From an uncultured Clostridia bacterium (GTDB taxonomy: Bacteria; Bacillota; Clostridia; TANB77; CAG-508): DNA of 46,569 nt. The notes below the pieces were generated by a model that was not told the origin of the DNA, searched no databases, and worked only from the letters and a program-made list of their open reading frames with translations. Positions 1 to 9,004 of the stretch are shown one piece after another. A program made the translations under genes and the position numbers. Each line of letters opens with the position of its first letter. The stretch's first letter is position 1. The stretch spans positions 1 through 46,569 of the forward strand of contig CANQPY010000007.1 in NCBI GenBank assembly GCA_947625835.1. The letters are read 5' to 3'.

Positions 1-49
1 TCAAATAAATAAATAGGATTAATAAAAAATTAATAAAACAAATGTACTC

Positions 50-78
50 TTTACAAAAAAAAAGGCATATGATAAAAT
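50..78 (+). promoter_or_regulatory. Putative sigma-A promoter of dapF-dapL
   Basis: TTTACA (50-55) and TAAAAT (73-78) are separated by 17 bases in the AT-rich leader before dapF. The spacing is ideal and the hexamers are near consensus. This is a visual match only. Confidence 0.5.
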
Positions 79-140
79 AGCAATCGATAAGATATAACTA
101 TATTTTATTGATTAGTAATACCTAAAAGAAGGTGGAAAAT

Positions 141-992
141 ATGATAAAATTTACAAAAATGCATGGGCTAGGGAATGATTATGTTTATATGGATGCCATC
201 CATCAAACCATAGAAAACGAATCATCTCTAGCTCAATTTGTTAGCAACAGGCATTTTGGAATTGGTTCAGATGGGTTAATTCTAATTTGCAAAAGTGATG
301 TAGCAGACTTTAAAATGAAAATGTACAATCAAGATGGCAGTCAAGCAGAAATGTGTGGAAATGGAATTCGTTGTGTAGCAAAATTTGTTTATGATAAAGG
401 ACTAACAAATAAAACAAGAATAACTGTTGAAACACTAGCTGGAATCAAGGTTTTGGAACTAAATGTGGAAAATGGAGAAGTAAAAACAGTAAAGGTAGAT
501 ATGGGAGAACCTATTTTGACTCCTGAAAAAATACCAGTAAAATCGCAAGAAGAACCAGTAAAAAACCTTGGAATAAAGGCATTAGACAAACAATTTAAAT
601 TTACTTGTGTATCAATGGGAAATCCACATGCAATTACCATAGTAGAGAACACAGAAAAATTTGATGTTGAAAAATATGGAAAAGTTTTAGAAGTAGATAA
701 AGTATTTCCAAACAAAACAAATGTAGAATTTATTCAAATATTAGACAAAGAGCATATTAAAATGCGAGTATGGGAAAGAGGCACAGGAGAAACCTTAGCA
801 TGTGGTACAGGAGCTTGTGCTACACTTGTAGCCTGCAATTTAAATGGATTAACAAATAATAAAGCAACTATAGAATTATTAGGTGGAAATTTAGAAATTG
901 AGTGGAATAAAGAAAATAATCATGTATATATGACAGGACCTGCAGAAACAGTATTTGAAGGAGAATTAATATATAAGGAGGAAAAAATATGA
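141..992 (+). CDS. dapF: Diaminopimelate epimerase DapF
   Basis: Interconverts LL- and meso-diaminopimelate for lysine and peptidoglycan synthesis in the cytosol. The 283-residue product has the family length, the N-terminal GLGNDY motif, and the two catalytic cysteines in MCGNGIRC (about Cys72) and ACGTGACA (about Cys221). I chose the ATG at 141 because AAGGTGG lies five bases upstream; a GTG at 132 is in frame but sits inside that ribosome site. The stop overlaps the dapL start (ATGA), so the two are probably translationally coupled. The pair completes the DapL route to meso-DAP, which implies a DAP-type cell wall. Confidence 0.97.
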   Translation: MIKFTKMHGLGNDYVYMDAIHQTIENESSLAQFVSNRHFGIGSDGLILICKSDVADFKMKMYNQDGSQAEMCGNGIRCVAKFVYDKGLTNKTRITVETLAGIKVLELNVENGEVKTVKVDMGEPILTPEKIPVKSQEEPVKNLGIKALDKQFKFTCVSMGNPHAITIVENTEKFDVEKYGKVLEVDKVFPNKTNVEFIQILDKEHIKMRVWERGTGETLACGTGACATLVACNLNGLTNNKATIELLGGNLEIEWNKENNHVYMTGPAETVFEGELIYKEEKI

Positions 993-2194
993 GTTTAGTA
1001 AATGAAAATTTTTTAGAATTGCAAGATAGTTACCTATTTTCAACTATCGCCAAAAAAGTAGAAAAATTTACCAAAGAAAATCCAGATAAAAAAGTAATAA
1101 AACTAGGAATAGGAGATGTTACAAAACCAATAGTACCAGCTTGTATTGAAGCTATGCACAAAGCAATTGAAGAAATGGGAACACAAGAAGGTTTTAAAGG
1201 ATATGGCCCAGAACAAGGATATGACTTTTTAAGGCAGACAATTGTAGAAAACGATTATAAATCAAGAAATGTAGAACTAGAGCCAGATGAAATTTTTGTA
1301 TCAGATGGAGCAAAATGTGATTGTGGAAATATCGTTGATATTTTTGCAAAAGAAAATAAAGTTGCAATTACAAATCCAGTTTATCCAGTTTATTTAGACA
1401 CAAATGTAATGAGTGGAAGAAATATTGTATATTTACCAGTAACAGAAGAAAACAACTTTACACCAGAATTACCAAAAGAAAAAGTAGATATGATTTATTT
1501 ATGCTTTCCAAACAATCCAACAGGAACAGTATTAAGTAAAGAAGAATTAAAAAAATGGGTAAACTATGCAAAAGAAAATAAATCTATTATTTTATATGAT
1601 TCAGCATATGAAGCATTTATTACAGATAAAAACATACCACATAGCATTTATGAAATTGAAGGAGCAAAAGAAGTTGCAATTGAATTTAAAAGTTTTTCTA
1701 AAACAGCAGGATTTACTGGGCTTAGATGTGCATATGTGGTTGTTCCAAAAGGATTAAAAGGATATACTAAAAAAGGAGAAGAAGTTTCTTTAAATAAATT
1801 ATGGAATAGAAGAACATGTACAAAATTTAATGGAGTATCTTATGTAATACAAAGGGCAGCAGAAGCAACATATTCAGAAGAAGGAAAAAAACAAATTAAA
1901 GAAAATATTAAATGTTACCTTGAAAATGCAAAACTAATCAAGGCAGGATTAGAAGAAGCAGGATTTACAACCTATGGCGGAGAAAACTCACCATACATTT
2001 GGCTAAAAGTACCAGATGGAATGACTTCGTGGGAATTTTTTGATAAATTATTAGAAAAAGCAAATGTAGTAGGAACACCAGGAAGTGGATTTGGAGATTT
2101 TGGAGAAGGATATTTTAGATTAACTGCATTTGGAACAATAGAAAATTCAAAAGAAGCAATTAGAAGAATAAAAGAAGCTGGGAGTTATAAATAA
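989..2194 (+). CDS. dapL: LL-diaminopimelate aminotransferase DapL
   Basis: PLP enzyme that makes LL-diaminopimelate directly from tetrahydrodipicolinate and glutamate, bypassing the acylated dap intermediates. The 401-residue product has the fold-type I aminotransferase signature: FPNNPTGT near the middle and the PLP lysine in SFSKTAG (about Lys238), followed by [14 protein letters not shown] precedes the ATG. It overlaps dapF by four bases, the arrangement expected for a DapL-pathway operon. An AT-rich gap with a new promoter follows. Confidence 0.95.
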   Translation: MSLVNENFLELQDSYLFSTIAKKVEKFTKENPDKKVIKLGIGDVTKPIVPACIEAMHKAIEEMGTQEGFKGYGPEQGYDFLRQTIVENDYKSRNVELEPDEIFVSDGAKCDCGNIVDIFAKENKVAITNPVYPVYLDTNVMSGRNIVYLPVTEENNFTPELPKEKVDMIYLCFPNNPTGTVLSKEELKKWVNYAKENKSIILYDSAYEAFITDKNIPHSIYEIEGAKEVAIEFKSFSKTAGFTGLRCAYVVVPKGLKGYTKKGEEVSLNKLWNRRTCTKFNGVSYVIQRAAEATYSEEGKKQIKENIKCYLENAKLIKAGLEEAGFTTYGGENSPYIWLKVPDGMTSWEFFDKLLEKANVVGTPGSGFGDFGEGYFRLTAFGTIENSKEAIRRIKEAGSYK

Positions 2195-2221
2195 AAACGA
2201 AACAAAAATTCGCAAAAACAA

Positions 2222-2250
2222 TTGACTTTTTTTTGCTTTATCTATATAAT
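2222..2250 (+). promoter_or_regulatory. Putative sigma-A promoter of the HD-ruvA-rarA group
   Basis: TTGACT (2222-2227), a 17-base spacer and TATAAT (2245-2250) lie about 30 bases before the HD gene. This is one of the best promoter matches in the window. Confidence 0.65.
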
Positions 2251-2280
2251 AAGAAAAACTAAATTGTGCATTAGAAGGGA

Positions 2281-2847
2281 ATGATAGAAGAAATGAAGGA
2301 GCAATATTTAGAATTATTAAAAACAGTAAAAAGAGAAGGAATAGAAGAACTAATTAAATTTTTAGAAACATCTGACTTTTTTAAAGCACCAGCTAGCACA
2401 AGATTTCATGGAGATCATGAAGGTGGCTTAGTTGAACATAGCTTAAAAGTATATGAAATATTAAAGCATAAAGTTCAAAATTCAATTTTAAAAATTAACA
2501 TACCAGAAGAATCAATTATAATTATAGGACTATTGCATGATATTTGCAAAACCAATTACTATAAAACAGATTACCGAAATGCCAAAAATGCATTAGGAGT
2601 ATGGGAAAAAGTGCCATACTATACTATTGAAGACACCATACCATATGGACATGGAGAAAAATCTGTTATGATGATAACAGAATATATAAAACTAACACCA
2701 GAAGAAAAATATTCAATTCGTTGGCATATGGGGTACACTGAACCAAAAGAAAACTATAATGCAATAGGAGCAAGCTATACAAAATATCCAATTGCATTAT
2801 TAACACACGAAGCAGACTTAGAAGCAACATATTTTTATGATACATAA
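2281..2847 (+). CDS. HD-domain metal-dependent phosphohydrolase
   Basis: A 188-residue protein with an HD superfamily pattern: GGLVEHSLKV (His53) and LLHDICK (His86-Asp87), then further His/Asp residues (IRWHMGY, LLTHEADLEA). These would bind one or two divalent metals and hydrolyse a phosphoester. The substrate cannot be told from sequence. The start is uncertain: AGAAGGGA lies directly against the ATG at 2281, so the in-frame ATG at 2293 has better spacing. It is followed closely by ruvA and probably shares its transcript, but a role in recombination is only a guess from position. Confidence 0.8.
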   Translation: MIEEMKEQYLELLKTVKREGIEELIKFLETSDFFKAPASTRFHGDHEGGLVEHSLKVYEILKHKVQNSILKINIPEESIIIIGLLHDICKTNYYKTDYRNAKNALGVWEKVPYYTIEDTIPYGHGEKSVMMITEYIKLTPEEKYSIRWHMGYTEPKENYNAIGASYTKYPIALLTHEADLEATYFYDT

Positions 2848-2867
2848 AAAGGAAAGGAAAATGAAAA

Positions 2868-3494
2868 ATGTTAGCATATATAAAAGGAACACTAGAAATG
2901 AAAATGACAGAATATATTGTAATAGACGTAGGAGGACTTGGATATAAAGTATTTATGTCAGAAGCAGGAATTGAAAAATTAGGAAATATAGGAGAACAAG
3001 TAAAAGTACATACATTTTACAGAGTAAGAGAAGACGACATTAGCATTTATGGATTTAACACATTAGAGGAATTAAGAATGTTTGAATTATTAATAGGAGT
3101 AAGTGGAGTAGGGGCAAAAACAGCATTAACAATGCTTGCTATTTGTGAACCAACCGAATTTGCATTAGCAGTTATTTCAGAAGACGTATCCACATTAACA
3201 GGAATACCAGGAATTGGACCAAAGTCAGCTAAAAGAATAATATTAGAACTAAAAGACAAAATAACAAAAGAACAACAAATAGAAGAAATTAATAAGGAAG
3301 TAGCAAAACAAGAAAACAAGCCAACAAAATTACAAAATGCAATAAAAACAAATAGTAAAACATCAGAAGCAATTGCAGCACTTCAGGTATTAGGATATAA
3401 CAAAAAAGAAATAGAAAAAGCAATTGAAAAATTAGATAAAGAAAAACTTTCAGTAGAAGAATTAATAAAAAAAGGACTTATACTTTTGGGATAA
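2868..3494 (+). CDS. ruvA: Holliday junction branch migration protein RuvA
   Basis: Binds four-way junctions and loads the RuvB motor. The 208-residue product shows the N-terminal OB-fold (MLAYIKGTLE, YIVIDVGGLGY), two helix-hairpin-helix motifs (about residues 75-86 and 111-124, GVSGVGAKTA and GIPGIGPKSA) and a C-terminal domain III that contacts RuvB. No ruvB follows. Instead a palindromic repeat begins one base after the stop, and rarA, a different AAA+ ATPase, comes next. ruvB is presumably elsewhere in the genome. Confidence 0.95.
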   Translation: MLAYIKGTLEMKMTEYIVIDVGGLGYKVFMSEAGIEKLGNIGEQVKVHTFYRVREDDISIYGFNTLEELRMFELLIGVSGVGAKTALTMLAICEPTEFALAVISEDVSTLTGIPGIGPKSAKRIILELKDKITKEQQIEEINKEVAKQENKPTKLQNAIKTNSKTSEAIAALQVLGYNKKEIEKAIEKLDKEKLSVEELIKKGLILLG

Positions 3495-3595
3495 GGTGTT
3501 TTTTGGGACGGGGCAAAAAAACACCATTTTGAAATATAAAAGAATAATAAAAATAATATAAAAGGGTGTTTTTTTGCCCCGTCCCAAAAAACACC
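3495..3595. repeat. MITE-like palindromic repeat, copy A
   Basis: Two 31-base arms that are exact reverse complements of each other (3495-3525 and 3565-3595), each with the core GGGACGGGGC flanked by GGTGTTTTTT and AAAAAAACACC, surround an AT-rich middle. The same arms recur at 21482-21595 and 40360-40431; copies A and B also share the middle sequence. The right arm ends just before the rarA ribosome site. No transposase is encoded, so it resembles a non-autonomous element that may also act as a hairpin terminator. Confidence 0.9.
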
Positions 3596-3608
3596 AGAAA
3601 GGGAAAAA

Positions 3609-4857
3609 ATGAATAGCAACGAACCACTTGCTTTTCGTGTAAGACCAAAAACATTAGAAGAATATGTTGGACAAGAGCATGTAATACGGAAAAGATAAAA
3701 TATTATATAGAACTATAAAAGCAGATAGACTATCAAGTATTATTCTATTTGGACCTCCGGGATGTGGAAAAACTTCTCTTGCAAGAGTAATTAGTGAGAC
3801 AACAAAATATAAATTTTATAAAATTAATGCAGTAACAGCTGGTGTAGCAGATATAAAAAGAGTAGTAGAAGAAACCAGAAATTTAATGTTAAATCCAGTT
3901 GGTAAAAGCATTGTATTTATTGATGAAATTCATAGATTTAACAAATTACAACAAGATGCTTTACTTCCATTTGTAGAAAATGGAACAATTATATTAATTG
4001 GGGCAACTACTGAAAATCCTTATTTTGAAGTAAACAAAGCTTTAATTTCAAGGTCTATGGTAATAAAGTTAAATCCATTAACAGAAGAAGACATATTCAA
4101 AATTTTAAAAAATGCATTAGAAAGAAAAGATGGGTTAGGCGAATATAATATTAAAGTAGAAGATAGTACTTTAAAGAAATTAGCAATTATCAGTAATGGA
4201 GATGTAAGAACTGCTTTAAATGGCTTAGAGGTTGCAACTTTAACAACTCCAATCGATAGCAATGGCTATATTGTACTTACAGATGAAGTAATAAAAAATA
4301 GCATTCAAAATAGAAAAGCTATTTTTGATAAAAATGGGGAAGAACATTATGATAACATCAGTGCATTTATTAAATCAATGCGTGGTTCAGACCCAGATGC
4401 AGCAATTTTCTATTTAGCAAGAGCTTTAAACGGTGGAGAAGATCCTTTATTCTTAGCAAGAAGAATTGTAATTTGTGCATCAGAAGATGTAGGAATGGCA
4501 AATCCAAATGCATTAGTAGTTGCAAATAGCGCAATGCAAGCTATTCATATGATTGGAATGCCAGAAGCAAGAATTTTGCTTGCAGAAGCAGCAATATATG
4601 TTGCAACTTCTAAAAAATCAAATGCATCTTATTTAGCAATAGATAAGGCTATTTCAGACGTTTCATCAAAAGATACAGGAGAAATTCCAATGCACATAAG
4701 AAATGCACCAGTAGAAAAGATGAAGGAATTAGGATATAGCAAAGGCTATTTATATCCACATGATTTTCCAGGGCACTATGTAGAACAACAATATTTACCA
4801 GATAAAATGCTTGGAACCAAATATTATATTCCAGATGAAAACATAAAAAAAGAATAA
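3609..4857 (+). CDS. rarA: Replication-associated recombination AAA+ ATPase RarA (MgsA), with a CGG +1 frame break
   Basis: Clamp-loader-like ATPase acting at stalled replication forks. Read through with one base skipped, the product is about 415 residues, the usual RarA length: RVRPKTLEEYVGQEHVIG near the N-terminus, Walker A FGPPGCGKTS (about 48-57), Walker B VFIDEIHRF, sensor 1 GATTENP, and an intact C-terminal oligomerisation domain. The frame is broken at 3687: codons run GTA ATA CGG AAA AGA TAA. Dropping the C gives ATA GGA AAA GAT, the expected conserved Gly after QEHVI. Without the shift only about 28 residues would be made. An ORF-based call would start falsely at 3886, losing the Walker A motif. 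Confidence 0.9.
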
Positions 4858-4872
4858 ATTTATAAAAATTGG

Positions 4873-4899
4873 AAAACCTACTAAAAAGTAGGTTTTATT
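4873..4899 (+). terminator. Hairpin after rarA
   Basis: AAAACCTAC and GTAGGTTTT form a nine-base-pair stem with a six-base loop, ending immediately before the next ATG. The T run is short, so it may be an attenuating or leaky terminator. Confidence 0.55.
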
Positions 4900-4900
4900 T

Positions 4901-5251
4901 ATGTTTAAAAAAGTTATAATTGGTAGTCTAGCAGGAATAATTAGTGGGCTATTTTCAACAGGTGGAGGCATGATTTTAGTACCTGCGTTTATCTATTTAT
5001 TAGATGTAGATAGTACAAAAGCAAGAGGAACTTCTGTTTTTTGCATTTTGCCAATGGTAATTACAAGTAGTTTTTTCTATTATGAAAGTAATTACATTGA
5101 TTGGAAAATAGCAATATTATGTGCAATAGGTGGTACTATTGGTGGATATATTGGTGCAAAATTATTAAAAAAATTACCAGAAAGAATCATGAAAATAGCA
5201 TTTACCATTTTTTTAATTTATATATCGTATAGAATGATTTTTAATAAATAA
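4901..5251 (+). CDS. Half-size TSUP (TauE/SafE) membrane protein 1
   Basis: A 116-residue hydrophobic protein with the TSUP repeat signature: GIISGLFSTGGGMILVPAF near the N-terminus and GGTIGGYIGAKLLKKLP later, spanning three to four predicted membrane helices. Full-length TSUP anion/sulfite exporters are about 250 residues with two such repeats, so this is one repeat. The neighbour at 5306 carries another, which suggests the two subunits pair to rebuild one transporter. No Shine-Dalgarno precedes the ATG, which sits against the rarA hairpin. The substrate is unknown. Confidence 0.8.
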   Translation: MFKKVIIGSLAGIISGLFSTGGGMILVPAFIYLLDVDSTKARGTSVFCILPMVITSSFFYYESNYIDWKIAILCAIGGTIGGYIGAKLLKKLPERIMKIAFTIFLIYISYRMIFNK

Positions 5252-5272
5252 AGCGGTCATTATGACCGCTTA
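5250..5272 (+). terminator. Perfect hairpin after TSUP 1
   Basis: TAAGCGGTCA and TGACCGCTTA form a ten-base-pair stem with a three-base loop, starting within the stop codon of the preceding gene. It lacks a clear T tail. Confidence 0.55.
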
Positions 5273-5305
5273 GCTAAACACCATTAAATAGATAGAGGAA
5301 ATAAA

Positions 5306-5728
5306 ATGATAGAAATATTAATTGGAATTGTATCAGGAATTGTAAGTGGAACAGGAATGGGAGGAGGAACAATTTTAATTTTTCTTCTTTCATTTTTTAT
5401 GGGAATAGAGCAACATGTAGCACAAGCTACTAACCTAATTTTCTTTATTCCAACAGCAATTGTTGCGATTATTGTAAATATAAAGAATAAAAATATTGAT
5501 TTAAAATTAGCAATTTTTTTATCAGTATTTGGAATTTTAGGAGCAATTATTGGTGCAAATATAGCAATTCGTATCAATGTAGAAATATTAAGAAAATGCT
5601 TTGGGATTTTTTTGACAATTATTGCTATAAATGAAATATATTCCACCTTCAAATTATATAGAAATTCGTATAAAAAAAACAAAAATAGAAAAAATACAAT
5701 TATAAAAAGTAGCAATTTTCGGAGGTGA
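5306..5728 (+). CDS. Half-size TSUP (TauE/SafE) membrane protein 2
   Basis: A 140-residue membrane protein with the TSUP repeat signature GIVSGTGMGGGTILIFLL and the later GILGAIIGANIA, followed by a basic tail. It is the likely partner of the half-transporter at 4901. Its last codons read AAT TTT CGG AGG TGA, so it holds an in-frame CGG at 5720-5722. A +1 skip there would give Phe-Gly-Gly-Glu and a stop at 5732, hardly changing the product. The same bases form the GGAGGTG ribosome site of the next small gene, so the CGG may be incidental. Confidence 0.78.
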   Translation: MIEILIGIVSGIVSGTGMGGGTILIFLLSFFMGIEQHVAQATNLIFFIPTAIVAIIVNIKNKNIDLKLAIFLSVFGILGAIIGANIAIRINVEILRKCFGIFLTIIAINEIYSTFKLYRNSYKKNKNRKNTIIKSSNFRR

Positions 5729-5733
5729 ATAAA

Positions 5734-5874
5734 ATGAAATTTATTAAAGGGATTATGATAGGTGGATTAATTACAACAGGAATAATGATGATGTATAGTG
5801 ATTCTGAAAAAATGAATAAAAAGAATTTAATGAAAAAAGGTAAAAAATTTGCAAGAAAAATGGGAATGATGTAA
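5734..5874 (+). CDS. Small membrane-anchored basic protein (46 aa)
   Basis: ATG preceded by GGAGGTGAATAAA. The product has one short hydrophobic segment (GIMIGGLITTGIMMMY) followed by a Lys/Met-rich tail (NKKNLMKKGKKFARKMGMM). Similar small hypothetical proteins occur in Clostridia, but I do not know a function. It is closely spaced after the second TSUP half and ahead of a strong terminator, so it is probably the last gene of that transcript. Confidence 0.6.
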   Translation: MKFIKGIMIGGLITTGIMMMYSDSEKMNKKNLMKKGKKFARKMGMM

Positions 5875-5876
5875 AT

Positions 5877-5949
5877 AAAAAAACGGAATTAAGATTTTCT
5901 TTTAGCAGTTTCTATACTGCATATAGAATTTTTTAATTCCGTTTTTTTT
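5877..5949. terminator. Bidirectional terminator between converging genes
   Basis: AAAAAAACGGAATT (5877-5890) and AATTCCGTTTTTTT (5935-5948) form a 14-base-pair stem with A and T tails on both sides and a 44-base loop. It separates the plus-strand TSUP genes from the minus-strand Cys-rich gene. Confidence 0.75.
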
Positions 5950-5960
5950 AAATTTAAAGA

Positions 5961-6437
5961 TTATTTACATTCTTTGCAATTATCTTTTTCTAAATCTTCT
6001 AAATCTTCAAATTTTTCACATTTGTCGCATTTTTCACAATCATCTATAAAGCAATCACATTTATCACATTTTTCGCCTTTTAAACATTTTCCTTCATGAT
6101 GACATTTTGCACAAATTTTAATTTTCTTTGTATCATTTACCCAAAGTTGAATAGCATATTCTTTACCAGGACAAAGAGGTCCAAAAACGAATTCGCCTTC
6201 TTTATCTGTAAAAGTGTGGCCGATTGGCCTTCTTTCTTCTTTTCCATGTTCATAAACAACTTCTACTAATTTAACAACAGCATCACATACTGGCTCTTTA
6301 AAACAATTTTTTACTACTCCATAAATAACATCACGGTTATCTTCTGGCAAAGTAATATCTAAATCAAATTGTTTTCCTCCTGCAATTACGCCATCAACAT
6401 CTAATACTGGGCAAAATTTTTTATCTTCCATACCCAT
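5961..6437 (-). CDS. Cys-rich protein with a beta-sandwich (carboxypeptidase-regulatory/SpaA-like) domain
   Basis: 158 residues, no signal peptide. Residues about 35-108 look like a prealbumin-like beta-sandwich domain (VIYGVVKNCFKEPVCDAVV, HTFTDKEGEFVFGPLCPGKEY). The last 50 residues are rich in CxxC and CxxxxxC pairs separated by acidic and basic residues (CAKCHHEGKC, CDKCDC, CEKCDKCEKF, CKECK). This suggests metal binding or disulfide cross-linking, as in spore or cell-envelope proteins. The start is set by AAGGAAGG eight bases upstream. The exact role is unknown. Confidence 0.6.
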   Translation of the reverse strand: MGMEDKKFCPVLDVDGVIAGGKQFDLDITLPEDNRDVIYGVVKNCFKEPVCDAVVKLVEVVYEHGKEERRPIGHTFTDKEGEFVFGPLCPGKEYAIQLWVNDTKKIKICAKCHHEGKCLKGEKCDKCDCFIDDCEKCDKCEKFEDLEDLEKDNCKECK

Positions 6438-6586
6438 AATTTAAACCTTCCTTTCTAAAATAGCAACTTTAAAGTTACTTTATATATAATATGAAAAAAA
6501 TGTAGAAAGTTGAAAGAATTTGTCTAGTAATTATTAAAAATGTTTTGTATAATATAATTAATAAAAAATTATATTAAAGGAATAAC

Positions 6587-6955
6587 ATGAAAAAGAAAAT
6601 TATAATAATAGGAATAGAAATAGTAATTATTACATTACTTTATATATTTATAAACTCTAAATACATAAATCTTGTTCCAGATTGTTGGATACACTCAAAA
6701 ATTGGATTTTTATGTCCAGCATGTGGAGGAACTAGGTGTATAATAAATATTTTCAAAGGAAATATAATTGAAGCATTTTTCTCTCATATAGTATTTTTTG
6801 TGGGCATAATATATGCTATGATTATAAATGTAGTATATATCATTAATATAGACAACGAAAAAAAGATATTAACGTGGATATATCCAAAATATTGGTATTC
6901 AATCATTTTTGCAATAGTAATAATTATTTATACAATTGTAAGAAATTTGTTGTAA
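6587..6955 (+). CDS. DUF2752 membrane protein
   Basis: 122 residues with an N-terminal membrane helix, then the DUF2752 signature: Cys-rich loop with CWIHSKIGFLCPACGGTR, followed by two more hydrophobic segments. The CPxCGxTR motif is diagnostic for the family, whose biochemical role is undefined. AAAGGA lies upstream of the ATG. The following DUF4190 gene has its own promoter overlapping this stop codon. Confidence 0.8.
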   Translation: MKKKIIIIGIEIVIITLLYIFINSKYINLVPDCWIHSKIGFLCPACGGTRCIINIFKGNIIEAFFSHIVFFVGIIYAMIINVVYIINIDNEKKILTWIYPKYWYSIIFAIVIIIYTIVRNLL

Positions 6956-6978
6956 AAAGTAGAAAAAAATGGTATAAT
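6950..6978 (+). promoter_or_regulatory. Putative sigma-A promoter of the DUF4190 gene
   Basis: TTGTAA (6950-6955) overlaps the stop codon of the upstream gene. A 17-base spacer leads to TATAAT (6973-6978), 29 bases before the DUF4190 start. Confidence 0.6.
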
Positions 6979-7007
6979 AATAGTATAGTAGAAGGGAGAG
7001 ATGTGAA

Positions 7008-7424
7008 ATGGAAGAAGAAAACAAAGAAGTAATCGAAGTTAAAAAAGTCGAAAACACACAAAGTGTAAACGCAGAAGAACCAAAGCAAGAGAAAAAAGGA
7101 TTTTGCATAGCATCATTAGTATTAGGAATTATAACATTAATATTTTTCTGTCTTTGGTACATATCTATACCATGTGGTATATTGGCAATTATATTTGGTA
7201 TAATTGGCCTAAAATCAACAACTAGAGGAATGGCAATTGCAGGATTAATTACAGGTTCAATAGGATTAGTAATTTCAGCTTTAATAGTAATATTTTTATT
7301 TATAGTTGGATTTACAATCGGAGTTTCAGATGCATTAAACGAAATAAACTTTGACGATTATAGAACAGAAACTGAAAGTTATGACTATGATTATGACTAT
7401 AATAGTGATTTTTTATATGAGTAA
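7008..7424 (+). CDS. DUF4190 domain membrane protein
   Basis: 138 residues. An acidic N-terminal 30 residues is followed by KKGFCIASLVLGIIT and a pair of hydrophobic helices with GILAIIFGIIGLKSTTRGMAI between them, the usual DUF4190 pattern. The tail is Asp/Tyr-rich and cytosolic or surface-exposed. The function of the family is not known. It has its own promoter at 6950-6978. Confidence 0.75.
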   Translation: MEEENKEVIEVKKVENTQSVNAEEPKQEKKGFCIASLVLGIITLIFFCLWYISIPCGILAIIFGIIGLKSTTRGMAIAGLITGSIGLVISALIVIFLFIVGFTIGVSDALNEINFDDYRTETESYDYDYDYNSDFLYE

Positions 7425-7506
7425 TCTAAAAAATAGTAAGAATAATTCGAATTTTCCTCCAAAAGGAAGCATACAATTAAAGTAGCTTTACTTGGGGGGA
7501 TTTTTT

Positions 7507-8290
7507 ATGTTTTTAGTATTTAATAAGCAAAAAATATATACTTATTTAGTATCAATTATAACAGTTGTATTACTATTTTGCATAGCAAGCACAATAACAA
7601 CAAATGGAGAAGAAAGTTTATCAACATCAAGTAATATATCAAGTGAAAAACTACTTCCTATTTATAATGTAAAAACAAAAGAAAAAAAAGTAGCACTTAC
7701 TATGAATTGCGCGTGGAATGCAGATGATATAGATTCTATTTTAAAAACATTACAAGAAAACGAAGTAAAAATAACATTTTTTATGGTTGGAGATTGGATA
7801 GAAAAATTTCCAGAAGCAGTAAAAAAAATAAACATATCTGGTCATGAAATAGCAAGTCACAGCAATACACATCCACATGTAAATAATTTAAGTTATGAAA
7901 AAAATATAGAAGAAATTGAAAAATCAAATGATAAAATTGAAAAAATAACAGGAAAAAGAACAAAAATTTATAGAGCACCGTATGGTGAGTACAATAATAC
8001 TGTAATAAAAGCAGCACAAGATAAAGGATATTATACTATCCAATGGAATTTAGACACATTAGATTACACAGGATTAACACGGAGAAGAAATGTGGAGCAG
8101 ATTAGATTCAAAAATTAAAGCAGGTGATATTATTTTAAGTCATAATGGAACAAAACATACTGCTGACAGTTTAGATATGCTAATAAAAAATATAAAGAAA
8201 AAAGGATTACAAATTGTACCAGTATCACAATTAATATACTTAGATAACTATACAATAAATTTAAATGGAACCCAAATAAAAAATAATTAA
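7507..8290 (+). CDS. PdaB-like sporulation polysaccharide deacetylase, with a CGG +1 frame break
   Basis: NodB-fold deacetylase that would act on peptidoglycan outside the membrane; an N-terminal membrane helix (about residues 6-27) anchors it. Motifs: ALTMNCAWNADD (metal Asp), HSNTHPH (metal His), YRAPYGEY, and DIILSHNG near the C-terminus. The frame breaks at 8080: GGA TTA ACA CGG AGA AGA. Skipping the C gives LTGEEMWSRLDSKI, which joins the two halves into a 260-residue enzyme of normal length. Without the shift the DIILSHNG motif is lost. The ATG at 7507 follows a strong GGGGGGA site. The long family name is by resemblance to clostridial sporulation deacetylases. Confidence 0.85.
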
Positions 8291-8360
8291 TTTAATTAAT
8301 GCATAAAATTACCAAAAAAGGAAACAATATTAAAAATAAAATATATGATAGGGGATAGAA

Positions 8361-8861
8361 ATGTCGTTTATTGGTATTGTTGCAAAGAAAAAGGTTTTTG
8401 AGGCAATTAAAAACCAGATTATTGAACAAATAGATGATGAATCAATAAGCTTTGTTCATATTAATCTACGAAGTATTGAAAATATAAAAAATATTAAATT
8501 TGAAATAATAATAATAGAAGATAGCTTAGAAAAATTTAAAGAATATAAACAAATAGTCAAAAAAATTTGTACTGATGCACAATATTTAATAATAAATACA
8601 GACAAAAATCCTGAATATAGCACCAATAATATAATAAGTTATGGACTAAACCAAAAAGCAACTGTTACTATATCTAGTATAAGAGAAAGTGATATTTTAA
8701 TTTACTTACAAAAAACTTTAAAAAACAAAGAGAAACAACCAATAGAAATAGAAGAACAGAAAATAAAAAGAAAAGAAAAAAGCGGACTATCAACTTATGA
8801 AATTCTAATTATATATATACTATTAAAAATATTTGGCAAGAACATAACTTATGAAATATAG
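8361..8861 (+). CDS. Hypothetical protein with C-terminal hydrophobic helix
   Basis: 166 residues, not recognised. The first 105 residues alternate beta and alpha stretches (MSFIGIVAKKKVFEAIKNQI, FEIIIIEDS, AQYLIINTDKN), like a receiver-type or Rossmann-like small domain. A Lys/Glu-rich linker (about 130-150) and a hydrophobic C-terminal segment (ILIIYILLKIF) follow. GATAGGGGATAG supplies a ribosome site. It may share a transcript with the deacetylase; ssb downstream has its own promoter. Confidence 0.6.
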   Translation: MSFIGIVAKKKVFEAIKNQIIEQIDDESISFVHINLRSIENIKNIKFEIIIIEDSLEKFKEYKQIVKKICTDAQYLIINTDKNPEYSTNNIISYGLNQKATVTISSIRESDILIYLQKTLKNKEKQPIEIEEQKIKRKEKSGLSTYEILIIYILLKIFGKNITYEI

Positions 8862-8900
8862 GAAAAATCTAACTTTTTTTAAAAAAATTAACTTTTTATG

Positions 8901-8929
8901 TAGACAAAACCAAAAAAAAGGTGTATAAT
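8901..8929 (+). promoter_or_regulatory. Putative sigma-A promoter of the SSB gene
   Basis: TAGACA (8901-8906), a 17-base spacer and TATAAT (8924-8929) lie in the gap before the SSB gene. Confidence 0.6.
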
Positions 8930-9004
8930 GGAAGATGTAAAACAATCGTGCGCAAAGAAAAATATACATTTGATAAAAATAAATAAGATAGGGAGGAAAA
9001 TAGA

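Noticed and set aside
3886..4857. rarA as a shorter gene starting at 3886
   Set aside because: There is no ribosome site at 3886, and the Walker A motif would be lost. The upstream frame with the CGG skip gives a complete RarA.
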